From Paracoccus sp. MA (GTDB lineage: Bacteria > Pseudomonadota > Alphaproteobacteria > Rhodobacterales > Rhodobacteraceae), in NCBI RefSeq assembly GCF_020990385.1, contig NZ_CP087597.1:519001-583000 (forward strand): 64,000 nucleotides of DNA, in the 5' to 3' direction. This document shows, one piece after another, positions 50,909-59,591 of the stretch. Within the stretch, counting starts at the first letter, position 1. The number at the start of each line of letters is the position of its first letter. Under the pieces are notes generated by a model. The model did no database searches. It had not been told where the DNA came from and was given only the letters and a program-made list of their open reading frames with translations. Position numbers and translations under genes: made by a program.

Positions 50909-53320
50909 ATGAGCAATTTCGACGACTCGGATGCCTTCGAGGCCGCAGCCGCGCCGGTGCCGCAGAAAGGGCCGCTGTCCCAGCGTGCCATGGGCGCACG
51001 GCCGACGCCCTATCTGGATGGGTTGAACCCGGCGCAACGCGCGGCCGTCGAGGCGCTGGACGGCCCGGTCCTGCTGCTTGCGGGTGCCGGCACCGGCAAG
51101 ACCCGCGCCCTGACCACGCGCATCGCGCATCTGCTGAACCTGGGCCTCGCCCGGCCCGGACAGATTCTGGCCGTGACCTTCACCAACAAGGCCGCGCGCG
51201 AGATGAAGGACCGCATCGGCCGGCTCCTGGGCGAGATGGTCGAGGGCATGCCCTGGCTCGGCACCTTCCACTCGATCAGCGTCAAGATCCTGCGCCGCCA
51301 TGCCGAACTGATCGGCGACGGCGAGCTGCACCTGAAGCCCAGCTTCACCATTCTGGACACCGACGACCAGATCCGGCTGCTCAAGCAGCTGATCCAGGCC
51401 GAGAACATCGACGAAAAGCGCTGGCCGGCGCGGCAGCTCGCGCATCTGATCGACGGCTGGAAGAACCGCTGCCTGTCCCCGGCAAAGCTGCCCAAGGGCG
51501 AGGAACGCGCCTTCGACGGCCGCGGCGGGCGGCTTTACGCCGCCTATCAGCGCCGGTTGCTGGAACTGAACGCGGTCGATTTCGGCGACCTGCTGATGCA
51601 TTGCGTCAACCTGTTCCAGGCGCATCCCGACGTGCTGCGGACCTGGCAGGACCGTTTCCGCTATATTCTCGTGGACGAATACCAGGACACCAACGTCGCG
51701 CAATACATGTGGCTGCGGCTGTTGGCGCAGGCGCATCGCAACATCTGCTGCGTCGGCGACGACGACCAGTCGATCTATGGCTGGCGCGGCGCCGAGGTCG
51801 GCAATATCCTGCGCTTCGAAAGCGATTTCCCCGGCGCGCAGGTGATCCGGCTGGAACAGAACTATCGCTCGACCCCGCATATCCTCGCCGCCGCCTCGGG
51901 GCTGATCGCGGCCAACAAGGGGCGGCTGGGCAAGACGCTGTGGACCGAGGCCGAGGAGGGCGAGCGCGTCCGCCTGATCGGCCATTGGGACAGCGAGGCC
52001 GAGGCGCGCTGGATCGGCGAGGAGATCGAGGCCTTCCACGGCGGCCATCGTCACAGCATCGGCCAGCGCAGCCTGAACGACATCGCCATCCTCGTGCGCG
52101 CCAGCCACCAGATGCGGGCCTTCGAGGACCGTTTCATGACCATCGGATTGCCTTACCGGGTGATCGGCGGTCCCCGCTTCTACGAGCGGGCCGAGATCCG
52201 CGATGCCATGGCCTATTTCCGGCTGGCGGTCAGCCCCACCGACGACCTGGCCTTCGAGCGCATCGTGAACGTGCCCAAGCGCGGCTTGGGCGACAAGGCG
52301 GTGCAGAAGATCCAGATCGAGGCGCGGGAACGCGGCCTGTCGCTCTTGGAAGGCGCGGCCTCGGCCGTCGCCACCGGCGCGCTTGGCGGCAAGGGGGCAG
52401 GGGCGCTGCGGCAGTTCACCGAGGCCATGGGCCGCTGGCATGCCGATGCGCTGGACGCCTCGGTGAACCATGTCGAGCTGGCCGAGCGCATCCTGGACGA
52501 ATCCGGCTATACCGCCATGTGGCAGAACGACAAGTCGCCCGATGCGCCGGGGCGGCTGGACAACCTGAAGGAACTGGTCAAGGCGCTGGAGGAATTCGAG
52601 AACCTCCAGGGTTTCCTCGAACATGTCGCGCTGGTCATGGACAATGACAAGGGCGAGCAGTCCGAGGAGGTCTCGATCATGACGCTGCACGCCGCCAAGG
52701 GGCTGGAATATCCCATCGTCTTCCTGCCGGGATGGGAGGACGGGCTGTTCCCCAGCCAGCGCAGCATGGACGAGTCGGGCATGAAGGGGCTCGAGGAAGA
52801 GCGGCGCCTGGCCTATGTCGGCATCACCCGCGGCGAGGAACTGGTGACGATCAGCTTCGCCGGCAATCGCCGGATGTATGGGCAATGGCAGTCGTCGCTG
52901 CCCTCGCGCTTCATCGACGAACTGCCCGAGGATCATGTCGAGGTGCTGACGCCGCCCGGCCTTTACGGCGGCGGCTATGGCGCGGCGGCCCAGCCCTTTG
53001 CGCAATCGGTGATGCACGAACGCGCGGCGCGGGCGGATGTCTACAATTCGCCGGGCTGGAAGCGGATGCAGGAACGCTCCGCCCAGCGGGCGCAGCCCGT
53101 GCACCGCACGCCGGTGGTGATCGATGCCGAGCCGGCGGCGCGGTTTGCGGTCGGCGACCGGGTGTTCCACCAGAAATTCGGCAACGGCACGGTCATGGGC
53201 ATTGCCGAGGACACGCTGACCGTCGAATTCCCGACCGGCTTCAAGACCATCAAGGCGGGCTATGTGCAGCCCGCCTCGGGTGGCTCGTCGGGCGCGTCCA
53301 CCGACGACGTGCCCTTCTAG
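50909..53320 (+). CDS. uvrD: UvrD/PcrA-type DNA helicase
   Basis: 803 residues, superfamily 1A helicase. The motifs in order are: Walker A AGAGTGKTRALTTRI (about 57-71), TFTNKAAREM, the DExx box LVDEYQDTN, GDDDQSIYGWRGAE, LEQNYRST, VSIMTLHAAKGLE, and YVGITRGEE. The C-terminus carries a short Tudor-like domain (FAVGDRVFHQKFGNGTVMGIAED) that contacts RNA polymerase in PcrA/UvrD. It unwinds DNA in excision repair and removes RecA. Its stop overlaps that of the convergent qorB-type gene in CTAG. Confidence 0.96.
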   Translation: MSNFDDSDAFEAAAAPVPQKGPLSQRAMGARPTPYLDGLNPAQRAAVEALDGPVLLLAGAGTGKTRALTTRIAHLLNLGLARPGQILAVTFTNKAAREMKDRIGRLLGEMVEGMPWLGTFHSISVKILRRHAELIGDGELHLKPSFTILDTDDQIRLLKQLIQAENIDEKRWPARQLAHLIDGWKNRCLSPAKLPKGEERAFDGRGGRLYAAYQRRLLELNAVDFGDLLMHCVNLFQAHPDVLRTWQDRFRYILVDEYQDTNVAQYMWLRLLAQAHRNICCVGDDDQSIYGWRGAEVGNILRFESDFPGAQVIRLEQNYRSTPHILAAASGLIAANKGRLGKTLWTEAEEGERVRLIGHWDSEAEARWIGEEIEAFHGGHRHSIGQRSLNDIAILVRASHQMRAFEDRFMTIGLPYRVIGGPRFYERAEIRDAMAYFRLAVSPTDDLAFERIVNVPKRGLGDKAVQKIQIEARERGLSLLEGAASAVATGALGGKGAGALRQFTEAMGRWHADALDASVNHVELAERILDESGYTAMWQNDKSPDAPGRLDNLKELVKALEEFENLQGFLEHVALVMDNDKGEQSEEVSIMTLHAAKGLEYPIVFLPGWEDGLFPSQRSMDESGMKGLEEERRLAYVGITRGEELVTISFAGNRRMYGQWQSSLPSRFIDELPEDHVEVLTPPGLYGGGYGAAAQPFAQSVMHERAARADVYNSPGWKRMQERSAQRAQPVHRTPVVIDAEPAARFAVGDRVFHQKFGNGTVMGIAEDTLTVEFPTGFKTIKAGYVQPASGGSSGASTDDVPF

Positions 53321-54183
53321 AGCGCGGCGCGCACCACATCCGCCAAGGGCGTGGTCGGCCGTCCGATCAGCGCCGACAGCTGCCGGCCGTCCTCGAACAG
53401 CGCGCCCTGGCTTGCGCCCACGTCCCAACCGGCGATCGCCGCCGCCAGCCCCTCCGGCAGCCCGGCCGCGACCAGCGCCGCGGCATGATCCGCCTCGGAG
53501 AGGTTGCGATAGGGGATGTCCTTGCCGCTCTGGCGCGAGACCTCGGCGGCAAGATCGGCCAGAGTCCAGGCGTCGTCGCCGGCCAGCTCATAGGTCTTGC
53601 CGGCATGGCTGCCATCCGCGGCCACGATCGCCGCGGCATCGGCATAATCCGCCCGCGCCGCGCCCGAGATCCGGCCCGCGCCCGCCGCCCCGATCAGCGC
53701 GCCGTGCTGCAAGGCGGCCGGAACCGCGCCGGTATAATTCTCAGCATACCAGCCATTGCGCAGGATCACATGCGGAATGCCGGATTCCGCCAGCGCCGCC
53801 TCGGTCGCCACATGTTCGTCCGCCAGCGACAGGGGCGAGCGGTCGGCATGCAGCAGACTGGTATAGACGATCTGCCCGACGCCGGCAGCCTTGGCCGCCG
53901 CGATCACGGCGCGGTGCTGCGCTTCGCGCTTGCCGACCTCGCTCGAAGAAATCAGCACCAGCCGCGCGACGCCGGCCAGCGCCGGCGCCAGCGTCTCGGG
54001 GCGATCATAGTCGAAGGCGCGGGTCTCGACGCCCAGCTCGGCCTTTTCCGGCGAGCGCGCCAGGGCGACGATCTCGCCCGCGGGCAGCAGGGTCTTCAGC
54101 TTCTCGATGGTCAGGCGGCCCAGCTGGCCGGTGGCTCCGGTGACGGCAATGGTCGTGGGGTTTCTCCTTCTTGCGCCGGGCAA
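53317..54183 (-). CDS. qorB: NmrA/SDR family NAD(P)H:quinone oxidoreductase, QorB type
   Basis: Atypical short-chain dehydrogenase of the YtfG/QorB type. The Rossmann motif AVTGATGQLGRL comes first, then LVLISSSEVGKREAQHRAVI, YTSLLHADRSPLSLADEH and ILRNGWYAENYTG, which match QorB closely. It reduces quinones with two electrons. The start is odd. The best ribosome site (AAGGAG) is seven bases before an ACG at 54156, where related proteins begin with M-T-I-A-V-T-G. The only accepted start codon is a TTG at 54183 without a ribosome site. The gene is divergent from an HxlR regulator, as ytfG is from ytfH in Escherichia coli. Confidence 0.88.
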   Translation of the reverse strand: MPGARRRNPTTIAVTGATGQLGRLTIEKLKTLLPAGEIVALARSPEKAELGVETRAFDYDRPETLAPALAGVARLVLISSSEVGKREAQHRAVIAAAKAAGVGQIVYTSLLHADRSPLSLADEHVATEAALAESGIPHVILRNGWYAENYTGAVPAALQHGALIGAAGAGRISGAARADYADAAAIVAADGSHAGKTYELAGDDAWTLADLAAEVSRQSGKDIPYRNLSEADHAAALVAAGLPEGLAAAIAGWDVGASQGALFEDGRQLSALIGRPTTPLADVVRAAL

Positions 54184-54195
54184 GATAGGCGCCTA

Positions 54196-54212
54196 ACTTA
54201 CGGTCCGTAAGT
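54196..54212. promoter_or_regulatory. Palindromic operator between qorB and the HxlR gene
   Basis: ACTTACGG-T-CCGTAAGT is a perfect 8-bp inverted repeat around one base, centred in the 47-base divergent region. Its shape and place fit an HxlR-dimer site controlling both genes. Confidence 0.75.
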
Positions 54213-54230
54213 ACGAACGGAAATGTTAGT

Positions 54231-54587
54231 ATGCAGAATTTCGAGCGCGGAAACTTGCTGGCGGCGGAATGCCCGTCGCGCGACGTGCTGCGGCGCCTGA
54301 CCGGGCGCTGGGGCATGCTGGTGCTGTGGGCGTTGAGCGGCGGCCCGCAACGCTTCGGCGGCTTGCGCAAGCGTATCGGCGGCGTCAGCGAGCGGATGCT
54401 GGCGCAGACCCTGCAGGGGCTGGAAACCGACGGCATGGTGCTGCGCCGCGACTTCGGCACCGTGCCGCCGCATGTGGAATACGAACTGACGCCCCTGGGC
54501 CAGCAGGCGGCGGCCCGCGTCGGCGCGCTGCTCGACTGGATCGAGGACAACCTGCCCAGCATCGCCCGAAACTGGCCCGAGTCCTGA
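54231..54587 (+). CDS. HxlR-family redox-sensing regulator (YtfH/QorR type)
   Basis: 118 residues, one winged helix-turn-helix domain. The HxlR signature is clear: CPSRDVLRRLTGRWGMLVLW at the start, RFGGLRKRIGGVSERMLAQTLQ as the recognition region, and VPPHVEYELTPLG before the dimerisation helix. The conserved N-terminal Cys14 is the redox-sensing residue in QorR-type members. It most likely represses the divergent quinone reductase gene until quinones or oxidants modify Cys14. Confidence 0.92.
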   Translation: MQNFERGNLLAAECPSRDVLRRLTGRWGMLVLWALSGGPQRFGGLRKRIGGVSERMLAQTLQGLETDGMVLRRDFGTVPPHVEYELTPLGQQAAARVGALLDWIEDNLPSIARNWPES

Positions 54588-54615
54588 CCGGATCGCCGGC
54601 GGCCGACATCGCAAG

Positions 54616-54683
54616 ATGGGTCTTTGGAAAACGAAGAAGCAGGGCGCGGCGCCCATGGCTTCTCTGTTTCTCAAATACCCCTG
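54616..54683. repeat. Inverted pair of the dispersed repeat (copy G)
   Basis: The left arm GGGTCTTTGGAAAACGAAGA starts at 54618 and the right arm GCTTCTCTGTTTCTCAAATA starts at 54658. In the middle GGGCGC/GCGCCC gives a small central stem. The pair lies between the HxlR gene and the RNase P RNA gene. Confidence 0.78.
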
Positions 54684-54706
54684 CACCCGTGCCGCCACCC
54701 CGGCGC

Positions 54707-54735
54707 TTGACCCTTCGCGCCCCAGGGCCTATCTG
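54707..54735 (+). promoter_or_regulatory. Promoter of the RNase P RNA gene
   Basis: TTGACC at 54707-54712 and TATCTG at 54730-54735 are spaced by 17 bases; the RNA 5' end predicted from its closing stem is seven bases downstream. Confidence 0.75.
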
Positions 54736-54741
54736 AGCCTC

Positions 54742-55109
54742 GCGCGGATGGCCGGATGACCGCGGCGGCAACGTCGAGGAAAGTCCGGACTCCATGAAGG
54801 CACGGTGCCGGGTAACGCCCGGCGGGGGCAACCCCAGGGAAAGCGCCACAGAGAAGAGACCGCCCATGCGTGCATGGGCAAGGGTGAAACGGTGGGGTAA
54901 GAGCCCACCGCGGGGCTGGCAACAGTCCCGGCACGGCAAGCCCCACCGGGAGCAATGCCGAATAGGGACCGCGCGTCGCAAGACAGGGCCGCCTTCGCCC
55001 CAGCAGGTCCGGGTTGGCAGCTAGATCCCGTCAGCAATGGCGGGGCCAGAGGAATGGTCATCGAAGGGGGCGACCCCGGAACAAAATCCGGCTTACAGGC
55101 CATCCGCGC
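54742..55109 (+). ncRNA. rnpB: RNase P RNA
   Basis: Bacterial type A RNase P RNA of about 368 bases, the catalytic part of the enzyme that matures tRNA 5' ends. Universally conserved pieces are visible in order: GAGGAAAGTCCGGACTCC, ACAGAGAAGAGACCGCC, GGGGTAAGAGCCCACCG, AGAGGAATGGTCATC and ATCCGGCTTACAGG. The ends pair perfectly: GCGCGGATGGCC at 54742-54753 with GGCCATCCGCGC at 55098-55109 (helix P1), which sets the boundaries. Confidence 0.97.
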
Positions 55110-55244
55110 AATTTCCTTCCTGAAATGTTATCCGCAAGGCAAGGCGCAGCCAGAACCCGGCCCTGTCCGGCGAGCAGGTCTGTCGCCCGGCCCTCGGGCA
55201 GGGGCCTCGATCTCGTCCCGAACCACGACCGAGGGCGGGGAAGC

Positions 55245-55690
55245 CAAGATGCGGGGCTCACGCCTCGGCCAGCCTCGTCGCGATGGCAGCCGACGATCCG
55301 CATGCAGATGGGCAATCCGCCCGCCATGCCGCAGGGCAGGCTGATCGCCGGATGCCCGGTTGAAGGGCAGGGTCCGCACCGGTGTCCAGGCCGCGCCATC
55401 GGCAAAACCGGTAAGGCCGGCGCGGTCTGCAGCGTCGTCGCGGTGACCAGCGCGTCGCGGCCGGCCAGCGCCTCGTCCATCTGCTGGCCAAGGCGCAGCG
55501 CCAGCGCGCGCGCCGTTGCCGGGTCGGCCTCGTCCAGCACCGCCCCGGTGATCAGGCCGCGCCGGACGTCGCGACCGTAATCGCCGCCGCGCGTCCGCAG
55601 CCGGCAACTCCACCAGCTCGACCGTCATGCCCGGCAGCGAAAGCTGTGAGACCGCGCCGCCGTCGGGCCGGCCCTCGGCGGGAACATTGC
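55245..55690 (-). pseudogene. Remnant of an amidase gene
   Basis: Minus-strand translation gives pieces of the C-terminal half of an amidase-signature protein, split over two frames. First comes LSLPGMTVELVELPAAD, then after a frame change GDYGRDVRRGLITGAVLDEA, MDEALAGRDALVTATT, and TGHPAISLPCGMAGGLPICM followed by RIVG. The Ser-Ser-Lys catalytic half is missing altogether, and after RIVG the similarity stops. It is a decayed, non-functional copy between rnpB and the ku operon. The rest of 55110-55745 shows only a stress-type promoter. Confidence 0.7.
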
Positions 55691-55706
55691 GGCCCGTCCG
55701 GGGGTT
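55681..55706 (+). promoter_or_regulatory. Candidate EcfG-type stress promoter of the small-protein/ku1 operon
   Basis: GGAAC at 55681-55685 is followed after 17 bases by GGTT at 55703-55706, 40 bases before the ATG. The EcfG consensus is GGAAC-N16/17-CGTT; one mismatch. Confidence 0.5.
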
Positions 55707-55745
55707 GAGCCGGCATCACGATTCCAGATGCAGGAGGAAAGCCTC

Positions 55746-56024
55746 ATGGCCCATGCAAGCCGCAAGAAATTCGGGGCAGGGCAGCAGGATCAGGGCAAGG
55801 GCGACGCCTCGGGCGGCATGACCCCGGACACGGCCGAGGGCCTGCCCGAGAACGAGGTCCTGTCGAACCGCGACACCGCGCGGCATTCCCAGCAGCGCGG
55901 ACTGGACAGCCGGCATGTGCAGAACCAGCAGCACCACGACCATGTCGGCAATCGCGAGGGCGCGGAGGAGGACGACCTGCCCGACCGGCGCCCGGATGAC
56001 GAGCCGATACGCGACGAACCCTGA
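55746..56024 (+). CDS. Small acidic, probably disordered protein preceding ku1
   Basis: 92 residues, not recognised. It is highly hydrophilic, with a short basic start (MAHASRKKFGAG), many Gln, His, Asp and Glu, and an acidic tail (EGAEEDDLPDRRPDDEP). No signal peptide, membrane segment or cysteine is present. Such composition suggests an intrinsically disordered stress protein. AGGAGG lies eight bases before the ATG at 55746. Its stop overlaps the ku1 start by one base (TGATG), so the two are co-translated; a role with Ku or in stress survival is inference. Confidence 0.75.
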   Translation: MAHASRKKFGAGQQDQGKGDASGGMTPDTAEGLPENEVLSNRDTARHSQQRGLDSRHVQNQQHHDHVGNREGAEEDDLPDRRPDDEPIRDEP

Positions 56025-56830
56025 TGGCGCCGCGTTCGTTCTGGAAAGGCTATCTGAAGCTGTCGCTGGTCACCTGTCCGGTCTCGATGATGCCGGCCAC
56101 CGGCGAGGGCGAGAAGGTTCGCTTCCACACCCTGAATGCGAAAACCGGCAATCGCGTCCTCAGCCGCTATGTCGATGCCGAAACCGGCAAGCCCGTGGCC
56201 GAGGAGGACGAGGTCAAGGGCTATCCCCGGGGCGAGGACGAGCATGTGCTGCTGGAGGATGACGAGATCGAGGCGGTGGCGCTGGAAAGCACCCGGACCA
56301 TCGATATCGACATGTTCGTGCCCTCGGATTCCATCGGCTGGATCTGGTATGACAAGCCGCATTACCTGATCCCCGACGATCCCATCGGCGAAGAGGCCTA
56401 TTGCGTGATCCGCGACGCCATGGGCTCGACCGGGACGGTGGGCATCTCGCGGCTGGTGCTTTATCGCCGCGAACGCGCGGTGATGCTGGAGCCGCGCGAC
56501 AAGGGCATCGTGCTCTGGACCCTGCGCTATGGCGACGAGGTGCGGCCCGACGCCGATTATTTCGACCAGATCGGCGAGGGGAAGGTCGATGCCGGGCTGC
56601 TGAAGCTGGTCACCCGGCTGATCGACGAGCGCAGCGCGCCCTGGGACCCGGCCATGGTCGCCGACCCGGTGCAGGACAAGCTTCTGGAGATCATCGCCGC
56701 CAAGACCAAAGGGCGCAAGCGGGCGGCGAAACCGAAGGCCGAGAAGCCCGCCGCGCCGGGCAATGTCATCAACATCATGGATGCGCTGAAGAAAAGCATC
56801 GCCTCGGAAAGCAAGGGCCGGCGGCGCTAG
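56024..56830 (+). CDS. ku1: Non-homologous end-joining protein Ku (first copy)
   Basis: 268 residues, bacterial Ku. The start SFWKGYLKLSLVTCPV is the family signature, followed by KVRFHTLNAKTGNRVLSRYVD, the EVKGYPRGEDEHVLLED region and the conserved MVADPVQDKLLEII. The Lys/Ala-rich tail (GRKRAAKPKAEKPAA) probably contacts DNA or LigD. Ku forms a ring on broken DNA ends and recruits LigD. It is co-translated with the small protein upstream. Its stop shares CTAG with that of the convergent ligD gene. Confidence 0.95.
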   Translation: MAPRSFWKGYLKLSLVTCPVSMMPATGEGEKVRFHTLNAKTGNRVLSRYVDAETGKPVAEEDEVKGYPRGEDEHVLLEDDEIEAVALESTRTIDIDMFVPSDSIGWIWYDKPHYLIPDDPIGEEAYCVIRDAMGSTGTVGISRLVLYRRERAVMLEPRDKGIVLWTLRYGDEVRPDADYFDQIGEGKVDAGLLKLVTRLIDERSAPWDPAMVADPVQDKLLEIIAAKTKGRKRAAKPKAEKPAAPGNVINIMDALKKSIASESKGRRR

Positions 56831-59388
56831 CCGGCCTTCCTGCGCCGGGTGCGCGGCGCTTCCAGCGGTGCGGCGGCGGCGCGGAAGCCCTCCCACGGAT
56901 CCGAGGCGAGCGTAGCCAGCCGCGTCGGCATGTTCTGCAGGGTGAACCAGGCCGGGCCGATGCCGGCGTCAAGCTCGTCCCAGCGCAGCGGCGCCGAGAC
57001 GGCGGCGCCGGGCCGGGCGCGGGTGGAATAGGCGGCGACGGCGGTGGCGCCGCGCTGGTTGCGCAGATAGTCGATCAGGATCTTGCCGCGCCGCTTGGCC
57101 TTGCTGATGGTCGAGACGTAGCGGTCCGGATCGTCGGCGGCCATGGCATCGGCCAGCGCCTTGGTGAAGGTCTTGACCGCCGGCCATTCCGCCCGCGGCC
57201 GCAGGGGCGCGACGACATGCAGCCCCTTGCCGCCCGAGGTCTTGACGAAAGCGGCGAGGCCGTGGTCCTCCAGCCGCTGGCGCAGTTCGCGCGCGGCCGC
57301 GACCACGGCGGGCCATTCCACCGCCTCGCCCGGATCGAGGTCCATGGTGATCATGTCGGGGCGCTCCCAATCGGCGATGGTCGCGCCCCAGGGGTGGATC
57401 TCCAGCGCCGCGGATTGCACCAGCCCCATCAGCCCGTCCAGGTCCTCGATCGCGATCAGCGGCTCGCCGGCGGGGTCCTTCGGATCCTGCACCTGGACGA
57501 TATGCGGGCTGAGTCCCTTCCAGGCGTGTTTCTGAAAGAATTTCTCGCCCGCGATGCCGTTCGGGCAGCGCAGCAGCGCCAGCGGCCGGCCGGTGATCCA
57601 GGGCGCGATATGGCGCCAGATCTCGGCGTAATAGTCGGCGAGCCCTTCTTTCGTGACGCCTTCCTCGGGCCAGTAAAGCCGGTCCGGGTGGGTCAGCCGC
57701 ACCCGGCGGCGCTGCGGGGCAGCGGGCTTCGCGGCGGGCCTGGCGGTCTCGCGCACGATCTCGGTCGCGGGCTTGTCCTCGCGCAGGCCGCGGAACGAGG
57801 CGTGGCGCAGATGGCCGTCGGCGGTCCAGGCGCGGAACTCGACCTCGGCCACCAGCTCGGGGCGGACATAGCGGGCCTGCCGCGCCTCCTCCGCCGTCAG
57901 GCGGGCGGCGAAGGGGCTTTTGGGGATGCGCATCCGGTCCAGCCGGCGGAACAGATCCTCGGCCACGGCGCCGGAAAACCCGGTGCCGACCCGGCCGACA
58001 TGCTGCAATTCGCCATTCTCGTAAACGCCAAGGATCAGCGAGCCGATGGCCCTGCGCGATACCGACGAGGGCACGTAGCCTGCCACGACGAATTCCTGCC
58101 GGGCCGAGCATTTCGATTTGACCCAGGACCGGCCGCGCCCGGCGCGATAGGGGCTGTCGCGCAGCTTCGACACGATCCCCTCCAGGCTCAGCCGGCAGGC
58201 ATGGCGCAGGACCAGCGCGCCGCTTTCCTCGAAATGGCTGCTCAGGCGCAGGACGCCGGCGGCCTCGCCCAGAAGCCGCGCCAGCAGCGCCTTGCGCTCG
58301 ACCAGGGGCACGGCGCGCAGGTCGTAGCCGTCCAGATGCAGCAGGTCGAAGGCGTAGAACACGAAGCGGTCGGCGCGGCCGGCGCTCAGATCGGCCTGAA
58401 GCGCCGAGAAATCCGAGGCGCCGGCATCGGTCTCGACCACCAGCTCGCCGTCGAGGATGGCGGCGCCGGCGGGCAGGTCGCGCAGCGCCGCCGGCACGGC
58501 CTTGCCGAAGCGCGCGGTCCAGTCCAGCCCGCTGCGGGTCAGAAGCTTGACCCGCCCGGCCTCGATGTGGGCCAGCAGGCGGTAGCCGTCGAACTTGATC
58601 TCGTGCAGCCAGCGTTCGCCCTGCGGCGCGGCCGAGACCAGCGTGGCCAGCATCGGCTCGATAAAGCCCGGCATCGGCGCCTTGCGCGCACCCTTGACCG
58701 CCGCGGGCTCGGGCGGCTCCGGGGCGGGCTGCGGGTCGGGCTGCGGGTCGGGGTCTGCGGCGGGCTTTTTCGCCCGGCCGGCCGATTTGCGGATGCGGCC
58801 GGTCTTCGAGGACCAGCCCGGCGCCTCGCCCGCGACATCCGCGATCACCCGGCCGGTCTTGACCGATTCCGGTCGCTGGTCGAGGATGTCCGGCGCGTCC
58901 TCGCCGCGCGCGAAATCGTCCTCGCCCTTGATGAGCAGCCAGTTCTCGCGCTTCTCGCGCGGCTTGCCGCGCATGCGGACCAGATGCCAGCGCCCGCCCA
59001 GCTTTTCGCCCTGCAGCGTGAACTCCAGATGGCCTTTGGCATAGCCCTGATGCGGATCGCCCTCGGGCGTCCAGGTGCCGCGATCCCACAGGATGACGGT
59101 GCCGCCGCCATATTCGCCCTTGGGGATGGTGCCTTCGAAATCGCCGTATTCCAGCGGATGGTCCTCGACATGCACCGCCAGGCGCTTTTCGCCGGGCACC
59201 AGGCTGGGGCCCTTGGCGACGGCCCAGCTTTTCAGCACGCCGTCCAGCTCCAGCCGGAAGTCGTAATGCAGCCGGGTCGCGGCATGTTTCTGGATGACGA
59301 AGGCGTTGCCGGCCTTGCGCCGCCGCCCGCCGCGCGGCTCGGGCGTCGCCGAGAAATCCCGCTTCTTGCGATAGGTCTCCAGCGCCAT
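56827..59388 (-). CDS. ligD: ATP-dependent DNA ligase LigD with phosphoesterase, ligase and polymerase domains
   Basis: 853 residues, the complete three-domain enzyme of bacterial end joining. Order: 3'-phosphoesterase (about 30-155; FVIQKHAATRLHYDFRLELD, HVEDHPLEYGDFEG); a Pro/Asp-rich linker (PADPDPQPDPQPAPEPPEP, about 209-228); ATP-dependent ligase (about 240-540, with the adenylated Lys265 in EIKFDGYR and LEGIVSKLRDSPYRAGRG); and a primase-type polymerase (about 570-835, with MITMDLDPG and KTSGGKGLHVV). This phosphoesterase-ligase-polymerase order is the one usual outside mycobacteria. It fills, trims and seals ends held by Ku. Confidence 0.97.
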   Translation of the reverse strand: MALETYRKKRDFSATPEPRGGRRRKAGNAFVIQKHAATRLHYDFRLELDGVLKSWAVAKGPSLVPGEKRLAVHVEDHPLEYGDFEGTIPKGEYGGGTVILWDRGTWTPEGDPHQGYAKGHLEFTLQGEKLGGRWHLVRMRGKPREKRENWLLIKGEDDFARGEDAPDILDQRPESVKTGRVIADVAGEAPGWSSKTGRIRKSAGRAKKPAADPDPQPDPQPAPEPPEPAAVKGARKAPMPGFIEPMLATLVSAAPQGERWLHEIKFDGYRLLAHIEAGRVKLLTRSGLDWTARFGKAVPAALRDLPAGAAILDGELVVETDAGASDFSALQADLSAGRADRFVFYAFDLLHLDGYDLRAVPLVERKALLARLLGEAAGVLRLSSHFEESGALVLRHACRLSLEGIVSKLRDSPYRAGRGRSWVKSKCSARQEFVVAGYVPSSVSRRAIGSLILGVYENGELQHVGRVGTGFSGAVAEDLFRRLDRMRIPKSPFAARLTAEEARQARYVRPELVAEVEFRAWTADGHLRHASFRGLREDKPATEIVRETARPAAKPAAPQRRRVRLTHPDRLYWPEEGVTKEGLADYYAEIWRHIAPWITGRPLALLRCPNGIAGEKFFQKHAWKGLSPHIVQVQDPKDPAGEPLIAIEDLDGLMGLVQSAALEIHPWGATIADWERPDMITMDLDPGEAVEWPAVVAAARELRQRLEDHGLAAFVKTSGGKGLHVVAPLRPRAEWPAVKTFTKALADAMAADDPDRYVSTISKAKRRGKILIDYLRNQRGATAVAAYSTRARPGAAVSAPLRWDELDAGIGPAWFTLQNMPTRLATLASDPWEGFRAAAAPLEAPRTRRRKAG

Positions 59389-59536
59389 GGCCTAACCGCC
59401 GACGCTTTCGGGCGCGGGTCCTGCGCGCCGGCGATCCGCAAGGGCCGGTCGGTCGGCATGGCCGGCAACGGGCGATGTCATCCTGGCTCTCCCTTTCCAG
59501 TCCCGGGCGCTTGGCGGGAACCGCGACATTCCTTCC

Positions 59537-59562
59537 AACCGTTCCCGCGGGCCGTTTGTTCC
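59537..59562 (-). promoter_or_regulatory. Candidate EcfG-type stress promoter of ligD
   Basis: On the minus strand GGAAC (59562-59558) is followed after 17 bases by GGTT (59540-59537), about 150 bases before the ligD ATG. A second GGAAC lies within the spacer. Confidence 0.4.
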
Positions 59563-59591
59563 CCGGGCAAGGGGCAGGGAGGGGCCGCCGC

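Noticed and set aside
56824..56833. Overlap of ku1 and ligD stops in CTAG as a special signal; same at 53317-53320 for uvrD and qorB
   Set aside because: CTAG is read as TAG on both strands, so convergent genes that abut can end this way by chance; no further structure.
59514..59548. GCGGGAAC/GTTCCCGC inverted repeat as an SOS (LexA) box
   Set aside because: The alphaproteobacterial LexA box is GTTC-N7-GTTC; the spacing here does not fit. The GGAAC boxes fit stress promoters better.
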